In this document: one piece after another, positions 56,891 through 64,000 of the stretch
How positions within the stretch are numbered: the stretch's first letter is position 1
Layout: every line of letters begins with the position of its first letter
DNA from: Lactuca virosa
Lineage: Eukaryota; Streptophyta; Magnoliopsida; Asterales; Asteraceae
Direction: 5' to 3'
Assembly (NCBI GenBank): GCA_928212115.1
Contig: CAKMRJ010000001.1
Span: forward strand, 361,972,667 to 362,036,666
DNA: 64,000 nt
The notes under the pieces: generated by a model
What the model saw: only the letters and a program-made list of their open reading frames with translations
The model's database searches: none
What the model was told of the DNA's origin: nothing
Made by a program: the position numbers and the translations under genes

Positions 56891-58065
56891 TGTAACATCC
56901 CAAAAATCCCAATAAAAATTTTCATTTTTAACTAAGGAGAAATCATTGTTTTCAATAAATCCAAATCATAAAAACCCAAGATCAAATACAAATGTTCCAA
57001 CATCATTGTATCATAATATCTCCAAAACATGTCACCAAAGGATGTGTACGATCACGCCTTTGCTTTCCACCGATCATCTGAAGTACCTAAAACATAAAAC
57101 TCAAACGGTAGGCCAAAGCTTAGCGAGTTCCCACAAAATACCACCACACAAACATATAACAACATGCATATTGGGTCCATGACCATCATGTCGTATTACC
57201 CCTGATCCCACAGCATGATTCTGACTTGCCTTTTTAGCCCACAGTTCATGACTGGATTGCTCCCTAGCCCATAGCATAAGTCTGGCTTGCCTTTCTGGCC
57301 CACAACTTATGTCTGGCTTGCTCTCAGATTTGTTGGCTTCCGCACAAAGCAATATTGCCTTAACCTAACTGCATTATGTCCACATATCCAACAGAGAAAC
57401 ATATAACCAGCAAACAGATAAGCATACAGATCTAAAAGATCACTACAACATTGCAACATCTTATATTGCATGATACGTAACCGAGTGAGCCGACATTCAT
57501 GCCTTCGACCCATGAGTACAGTAAGGAAACTCACCTCGTAGTCTGAGAAATAGCAGAAAATAACACTGCTTCAAAAGTCAACTTAGAGGTCACCTATACA
57601 AGAAATAGTGACCTAAACTCAAACTACAACTCAAAATACCCAAAATTCCTCTAAGTCAAACTTGGTCAAAATCCTACTCAAAGTCAAAGGTCAAAAAGTC
57701 AAATAAGTCAAACTTCAGACCGAGTACGCCCTACGTACTCAGCATGTAAACATGGCGTACTCACCCATCCAGAAGTGGGACTCCAAATGAGTACTCGCAA
57801 CGTACTCAGAAATACACCCAAAGTACTCGTCCAAATAACAATCTTCCCATTAAGTGCTTAATCTCTTAAGTCCTTTCGTCCAAAGCCCATATCTAGTCCC
57901 AAATAACGTTTTAAATCATAAAGTTTCTAACTTTATGACCTTACTGGCTATTAAGCTCCCAACACCAAAACCCTTAACATATCATAAGGGTTCTAGGCCA
58001 CCAAAATGCATGCATTGAGGGATGTGAAAGATGAAGATCCCATTTTTATAACTCTAGACACTCTA
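56891..58065 (-). repeat. G1-like Gypsy LTR fragment, reverse orientation
   Basis: It begins TGTAACATCCC and has GAGTACGC...CTACGTACTCAG and GTACTCGCAACGTACTCAG motifs near 57720-57830, reverse versions of those in the G1 LTR. It also has TAAGTTTCTAACTTTATGACC-type blocks. The right end is cut by the start of LTR A at 58066. No gene. Confidence 0.65.
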
Positions 58066-59287
58066 TGTGACAACCCGAAATTTCTATCTTGTAAAGCCAA
58101 TCAATTCAACCAATAGTGAGACTTGTTTTTGTTAACTTTTGGATTTGTTAAAGGTCTGTTTGACAGTTCTAACCCTATTATATTCAAGGATTGTGTGTTA
58201 GGGTGTAGTAACTTAAGTTCATTGAGTTGAAATCGAGCCGGAAACACCTTCACAAGGAGTTCACGGCTGCAAACTAGGGTTTACGGACGTAAACTCATGG
58301 TATCCGGGAACCCCTCTTCATATATATCGCTTTCCTTCATTATTTCCTCATTTCTCACAATTCCAAGTCAAGAACTCTAAAAATCTCTCAAGGATCATCA
58401 AGAACGCTTCCATTTTTCTTCAAAATCGTAAGTGATTCTTCCATTATTAGTTGATATCCCTTTTATTCAAGTGAAACCCTTTGATTTCATCCATGAATTC
58501 AACACTTTTGGTTTAGATCTTCAAATCATCATCTTTTCACCAAGAACACACACTTGTTCTTAGGGCTGTAAACTCCCTAAAAACTTCCAAAACGTAAGTA
58601 TCCCTTCTATGATCTTGTTATCCATTAGAATCACTAGACTTACAACCATGAAACAAACACTTTTTGCATGATCTTCAAGAGTTCACGGCCGTGAACCCTT
58701 CATTAGGCCGTGAACCCTTCATAAGATTCAAGATATGGCCGTAAACCCTTCTTGTGTTGCAAGATGCGACTGTGAACACTTCATAGATACAAGTTAGGGC
58801 CGCAAACCCTTCATAGGATCAAGTGTTCTTGGCTGTAAACACACCTATGGCCGTAAACACTTATAGTGTGTCCGTGAACACCCTTCCAACAATCATTTGT
58901 GATTCTAACACTTCATTGAAAGTGTTTCATCGATCCTAAGGTTGTTTCCCTTACATGTTAGTTGTTATATACACTAATTGTATACATATATGTGTTATTA
59001 TATGCTTAATAGGATCCGTTTATGATCGATACTTCACTTGGCATACTTAGCATCCTATATCGATCTTTCATTCGAATCACTCACTACAGGTGAGTTCATA
59101 CCCCTACAATCTACCTTTGAATGATTGTAAATGCTTTTATGGGGGGAATACAAGTAGAAAATTTTATAGTTATGATATAAATCACATGTGATTTATAACT
59201 ATCAAACAAATAGATTTCTTATACTTCAAAACTGTGTTATCAAACAAACTGTTTTAAAGCTTTTATAAACTTCTTTTATATGAAATC

Positions 59288-59450
59288 ATATTCGTCTATC
59301 TATTTACGTATAAGTATTCTTTAACAAACTTAGCACTATTGCTAGATACCTTGACTCCTGTTCCTTGTTTGGTTGTGGGCTCGGGGTAGGATCACTAGTC
59401 CGAATGTCGGTTAAATCATAGTTATACTCATTAAATACATATATGAATAT
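59288..59450 (+). repeat. Hairpin module in LTR A
   Basis: The core is TGTTCCTTGTTTGGTTGTGG. The arms (TATTC..AT.TATTTA..., 59290-59335 with 59400-59449) are complementary with mismatches and differ in sequence from the G3 arms. Confidence 0.7.
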
Positions 59451-59639
59451 TAAACCCATTTTAAGGATTATACTTAAGTTAGTTGCTTGGTAAGTAATTG
59501 AGTCTTTTTCTATACATCAATGACAGTCAAACAACAGTACTAGTAAACTATAATAGGTATAGTTTAGAGGATTACTACTTACTATTTCTAGAACAATGAA
59601 ACTTACAAAAGTTAGTTCATACATGAGTCACTTCAAACA

Positions 59640-59760
59640 TACTATAACTAGAACAGAAAGAACATACCATAACAAGTACAGAAAAGAACATACTATAAGA
59701 AGAATAGAAAGGAACATATTATAACAAGTAAAGAAAGGAACATACTATAACAAGAACAAG
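59640..59760 (+). repeat. Tandem array in LTR A, ~27-bp unit
   Basis: Units like GGAACATACTATAACAAGTA, the reverse complement of array 3 in the G3 LTR. Confidence 0.85.
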
Positions 59761-60686
59761 ATAACAATAATGTGAAACTACTACTTCACGGCATAGCAAT
59801 ATACTTGTTATGTCGCGTTTTGTAACCAGAGTCTCCTGGAGGGAGAGCGGGCATTGTGTGTATAGATCTATACGGGAGTGACAATCCCACATCCCAACTG
59901 TTAGCTATAGTCCGACAGACAAGCCAAGGGGTGACAAATGTCACATCTGTTTCGACGCCAGCAGGTCGTCGTGTTAAATACTAGTCAATCAGTATGGTTA
60001 TAACCACATCACATTTTAACCTTAATTAACAAACTGGTTTTGAGGTAATTAGTGCTTCAGTAGTTATTTTATACAACATTACTGTACACTTTCATTTTTC
60101 CCATTACATTCATATAGTGATATCCTCAAATAAAAGGTAATGCAAACTATTTTCTAGTAAAAATAGTCATAAACATGGGAAAACATACATTTTTACAAAC
60201 GAACAAACATACAAAACATTCGGGTCTTGGTAGAAGACAACTTTCCATTTTAGTAGAAAATATAGGATTTTCTAGGAAGTATACAAACATTTACATCAAT
60301 ACACTTACCAACATTTACATCAAAACACTTACAAACATTTCCATTTAACTAATGCCAACTTATGACACTAAAATACTTATGAACTCACTAGCTTAAATGA
60401 TGATTTACTCTTTCAAAATAACTTGTATTCTCAGGTCACCAATAGACAGGTACCCTGGACCAGGTTTTGAGAAGACGGAGCATGTTCAAAACTCGTCTTT
60501 ATTTTGATTATATCTTTTTAGTGTCATACAAACTATATAGGTGGATGATGTTGTTGCTTGTTTTACTATATTATTAATGCAATGGATGATGTTGTTGCTT
60601 GTTTTACTATTGTGCATTGTTATGATACTAATCATGACGTCCTCCACCCCCGAACGTTTCCGCCGTTCCAGTTTGGGGGTGTGACA

Positions 60687-60957
60687 GATTGGTATCAGAG
60701 CTTTGTTTATAGTGAATTGAGTATATCAAGCCATAAAAGATATACAACTATAAACACATCGGGATTAAAACACTCTGACCATGAGTTTATACTTTTTAAA
60801 TAATAAATTATTTTACTAAAATATACATACATGCATTCATACTAGGATCAATGTTATACTAGAACAGAATAAAAGTAATTGGATGTTGGACACTACAGTT
60901 AAACCTGGATAGTTATGTAATCATATCTGGGATCAATATAGCCTGATCAACTATATT
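60687..60957 (+). other. Element A primer site and leader, cut by element B
   Basis: GATTGGTATCAGAGC (60687-60701) is the tRNA-Met site. About 255 bp of leader follow, matching the leader of B (63462-63720), up to GCCTGATCAACTATAT, where B begins. Confidence 0.85.
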
Positions 60958-61194
60958 TGTAACAACCCGAAATTTCTATTATGTACAACCATTCACTTCA
61001 ATAGAAGTCAGAATTGTTTCTGCTAACTTTTGAGCTGTGTAGAGTCAGTTTGTGTGTTTTAAAGCTTAGTACTTCAGGAGATAACTGGAGAGAGGATGCC
61101 CTAGGGTTTATTGTGCAACAATAAAGTCCCAAAACTCTAAGAGTTTGGAGTTTACGGCCTAAACATGGTGTTTACGGCCGTAAACCCCAAGGGG

Positions 61195-61201
61195 TATAAA
61201 A
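61195..61201 (+). promoter_or_regulatory. LTR B TATA box next to a palindrome
   Basis: TATAAAA in GGGGTATAAAAGTGAC, ten bases downstream of the palindrome GTTTACGGCCGTAAAC. Confidence 0.7.
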
Positions 61202-62056
61202 GTGACACTTAGTCATTTTTAACACTTTTTCACACTTTCAAGAACTAGAACTCAAATCCTCTCAAGTATCATCCGATTTTCCTTCTTGATCTTCAACTTT
61301 GTAAGTGTTTCTAGCCCTAATTAGTTGATATCTTACTTAACCTAGTGATCTTACATGATTTCATCCGTGAAATCATTCCATTTGTGTAGATCTTCAAGTT
61401 TCTTAGTTTCACCAAGAACACACACTAGTGTTCTTGGACTTTTTAACACCCTTTCAAACTCCTTTATTGTAAGTACTCTTACTCTAGTGTGTTATAAGGC
61501 TTGTTACACTACTTAATCAACTAGAAAACACAAAGAAACACAAGATCAAAGGTGTTTACGGTCCAACATGTTCTTGGACGTAAACCCTAATGAATGGGCC
61601 ATTGTGTGCCCTAGTCCCTTACCAGCCTTGGATACTAGTCTAGATCATATCCTTGATGGGCTTAGACCCTTAAAACATCAAAACGACCATGAACCATTAG
61701 GGTTTACGGCCGTAAAAACACATGGAGAAATGCTCCATGGGCCGTAAACTCCACAAAGGAGTGAAATGATGCCCAACAATCACTCCAAAGGCTTAGATTG
61801 AAGTAGGAATGCTTCTTATGACCCTTAAAGCTTCAAAACACAAAATGGTAGAAGTACCATGAGTTTACGGCCGTAAACTCATGGGTTTATGACCGTAAAC
61901 TCCAAGGGGGTTGGTCACAAAACCGTAAACTCCAAAAGAGTGTCCCCTTGGACCCTAAACTCAATTGCAAGGCACTACGACCCTTAGATGCAATCCTTAG
62001 TACTTATAACACTTAAATCAAGTGTTCTCATGTCCTAGGGTGTCTATACTCTTTTA

Positions 62057-62250
62057 AACTTTTATTCTGTTAAATATGTATCTATATAGATATAGTTATA
62101 TAAGTAGGATTGAAAGGACTTAGGACTGATAGCTCACCTTACCTCCTATTCCTTGTTTGGTTGTGGACTTAGGCTATCCAGGTTATTTGTCCGAATGTCG
62201 TTTGAATCCTAGTTATATATTATGTATATGTATATAGATATAAAAGTTCC
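62057..62250 (+). repeat. Hairpin module in LTR B, strongest stem
   Basis: AACTTTTA (62057-62064) and TAAAAGTT (62241-62248) close the hairpin. Inside, 62097-62126 pairs with 62189-62219 over about 30 bases with few mismatches. The core is ATTCCTTGTTTGGTTGTGG. Confidence 0.8.
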
Positions 62251-62445
62251 TTCTTCCATTCAGTTCAATACCTTTGGGTAGCAAGGTATACAAAACATTT
62301 TCATACACACAAACGACACATTACTAGTAAACTAGAATAGGTATAGTTTAGGAGATACTAATACATTACTAGAACAGTGAAACATACAAAGAGTCAGTTC
62401 ATACATGAGTCAATAACATACAGATAGAGAATACTATGATGAGAA

Positions 62446-62522
62446 ACATACAATACCATACAGAGAGAGCATACAATACCATACAGAGAGAACATACAAT
62501 ACCATACAGAGAGAACATACAT
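62446..62522 (+). repeat. Tandem array in LTR B, ~22-bp unit
   Basis: Units like CATACAATACCATACAGAGA. It holds the same position as the tandem array of LTR A but a different unit. Confidence 0.85.
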
Positions 62523-63461
62523 ACATGCTAGACAGAGGGAGAACACACAATACAGCTAGCACATACATATACTAGAACATTACTACAGTTATGTGAGCCA
62601 CGTAACGGGGCATGACATCACCTGCCATGGCCCGTTTTGTATCCAGAATCACCTTAAGTGGGGAGCGTTTGAGATTGTGTATAGATCTATACTGGATTGA
62701 CTATCCTACACCTTGCTGCTCGCTACAGTGGGACTTGCAAGTCTACGGGTGCCAAACGTCATTTCTTCCGACGTCTTACATCGTCGTGTTTATAGTCGGT
62801 AGCAGGGTACAGGCCGATCACATGGTACTTTAAATAACAATTGGTTTAAGGTAGTTAGTACAGCAGTAGTTACTTAATACAACACTACAGTGGTATTTCA
62901 TTTTCCCATTGCATTCGCTTTGTGATCTTCACACAATAAATAGTAATTTAAAAACTATATTTTTGGTTAATGATAGTCAGATTTGGGAAAATACATACTC
63001 TTACAAGAGACACACACATAGATACTAGATGCCTTGGTAGAAGGCTACTTTTAGTAGAAAACATAGGGTTTTCTAGGAGAGTTCAAACAATTACAAACTT
63101 TTATAAAATTATACATCACATACTTACAAACACTTTCATACAAACAATGACACTGAAATACTTATGATCTCACCAGCTTTAAAGCTGATAAACTCTTTCA
63201 AAATAACTTGTATTCTTAGGTCACCAGTAGACAGGTACCGGTGCCAGATTTTGAGAAGATGGAGCTCGTTCAAGACTCATCTTTTACTTTGATTCATATT
63301 TTTGGTGTCTATTTAACTTAACAGAACACACTTGTATTAAATTATGTTATTAATGCAATGGATGATGTTGTTGCTTGTTTACTACTACGCATTGATGTGA
63401 TACTATACATGACGTCCTCCACCCACGAACGATTCCGCCGTTCCGGTTTTGGGGTGTGACA

Positions 63462-64000
63462 GATTGGTATCAGAGCATTGTTTATAGTGAATGGAGTATA
63501 TTAACCCATAAAAGATATACGAACTATAAACACAACGGGATTAAAATACTTGATAAAGAGTTATACTTTTAAATATAAAATATTTAACTAAGTATACATG
63601 CCTGCATTCATACTAAAATCAGTGTCACTAGGACAGAACAAAAGTATTACGATTGTTGGGCAGCACAATCAGACTTGGAGACATATAGTCAACCCTGGGA
63701 AGATATAGCCTGATCAACTATATTATCCGAGGAGTGACTAGGATGTGCCTAAGGGTGGTTGTGAGGTTTCAACAAGTCTAAAAACTTACCAACACTACTA
63801 CAATGAAAACATTAGAACAAAACATAAACTTAAAATACTATAGGAGTATTTTGTGTTACTATAATTACTTATCTGAGAACTAAGGTCTTTATTATTGTAT
63901 ATCAATAGTTGCTGAGTGATACGCTAAGGTTATATGTATCTAGGATTATCACAGACTTAGAATCTGTGATCTTTGCTTTACTTCATGTTCCTTGTTTGGT
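63462..64000 (+). other. Element B primer site and leader, running off the window
   Basis: The primer site is followed by leader similar to that of A and to the inverted G3 leader. No gene is reached before the window ends. Confidence 0.8.
63838..64000 (+). repeat. Hairpin module (cut by window end) in element B
   Basis: The left arm and the core start ATGTTCCTTGTTTGGT are present. The arm (ACAGACTTAGAATCTGTGATC) resembles that of module I3, which has the same place in G3 relative to the primer site. Confidence 0.65.

Larger units (their letters stand above)
58066..60686 (+). repeat. G3-family LTR A (5' LTR, plus strand)
   Basis: A 2,621-bp LTR starting TGTGACAACCCG and ending GGGGGTGTGACA, followed directly by a tRNA-Met primer site. 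It shares both ends, the GTTTACGGCC motifs, a hairpin module and a 27-bp-type tandem array with the G3 LTR, but is more than 1 kb shorter. It has a TATA-like CATATATAT at about 58319. The left flank CTCTA would be the target duplication; the right end is outside the window. Confidence 0.88.
60958..63461 (+). repeat. G3-family LTR B (5' LTR), inserted in the leader of A
   Basis: A 2,504-bp LTR from TGTAACAACCCG to GGGGTGTGACA, followed by the primer site GATTGGTATCAGAGC (63462-63476). It is related to A and G3 but clearly distinct. A perfect GTTTACGGCCGTAAAC palindrome (61170-61185) sits ten bases before its TATA box; more copies follow at 61700-61930. Confidence 0.88.

Noticed and set aside
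57101..57534. Minus-strand open frames rich in Trp and Cys
   Set aside because: They lie in a G1-like LTR fragment with repeated TCTGGCTTGC blocks, and no start, domain or partner supports a gene.

Overview
The window is plant nuclear DNA made almost entirely of nested LTR retrotransposons. I see no ordinary host gene. Element style, base composition and the LTR families suggest Asteraceae, probably Lactuca (lettuce); the species is an inference from recalled repeat style, not from a search. A 13-base N run and many single-base indels in otherwise well preserved coding stretches suggest a draft-quality assembly on the left side.

Layout. (1) 251-13312: a complete minus-strand Ty1/Copia element (here C1), SIRE/Maximus-like, with 670/673-bp LTRs, target duplication TGCCT, gag, protease-integrase-RT-RNase H, and a ~3.85-kb extra reading frame (ORF3) between pol and the 3' LTR. 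It sits in the 3' end of a Ty3/Gypsy element (G1) whose plus-strand LTR is 13747-15669. (2) 15670-19020: AT-rich, decayed repeat DNA with two (AT)n tracts, a SINE-like copy and an old LTR end. (3) 19021-26965: a decayed plus-strand chromovirus-type Gypsy element (G2) whose pol survives only as the integrase/chromodomain end. (4) 27192-53095: a second, diverged SIRE-like Copia element (C2, plus strand, 323-bp LTRs differing at 4 sites, duplication TCTTA), also with a ~3.8-kb ORF3. Its integrase gene is split by (5) 32002-44409: a minus-strand Gypsy-type element (G3) with ~3.85-kb LTRs and only a gag remnant, duplication ACAAC. G3 is itself hit by (6) 38653-40011: a Mutator-like element with long terminal inverted repeats and a 9-bp duplication. 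(7) 53096-58065: old Gypsy debris and a reverse-oriented G1-like LTR piece. (8) 58066-64000: two further G3-family elements (A and B, plus strand), B inserted in the leader of A and running off the window.

How the parts work together. C1 and C2 each once encoded capsid protein, protease, integrase and reverse transcriptase/RNase H, primed by initiator-tRNA-Met; both are now broken by frameshifts or stop codons. G3 has primer site, polypurine tract, LTRs and zinc-knuckle Gag remnant but no visible polymerase, so it would have to use enzymes from another element.

The most unusual signals are: (a) a repeated 150-195-bp long-hairpin module in the G3 family (nine copies in G3, three more in A/B) whose apical core TTCCTTGTTTGGTTGTGG is nearly fixed while the stem sequences differ but stay self-complementary; (b) a clearly homologous extra ORF3 in two diverged SIRE-like elements, with a promoter-like block before it; (c) family-specific GC-rich palindromes placed on both sides of the TATA box in three Gypsy LTR families; and (d) an unexplained excess of TGCGG in C1, independent of reading frame. 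All counts and alignments were made by eye.
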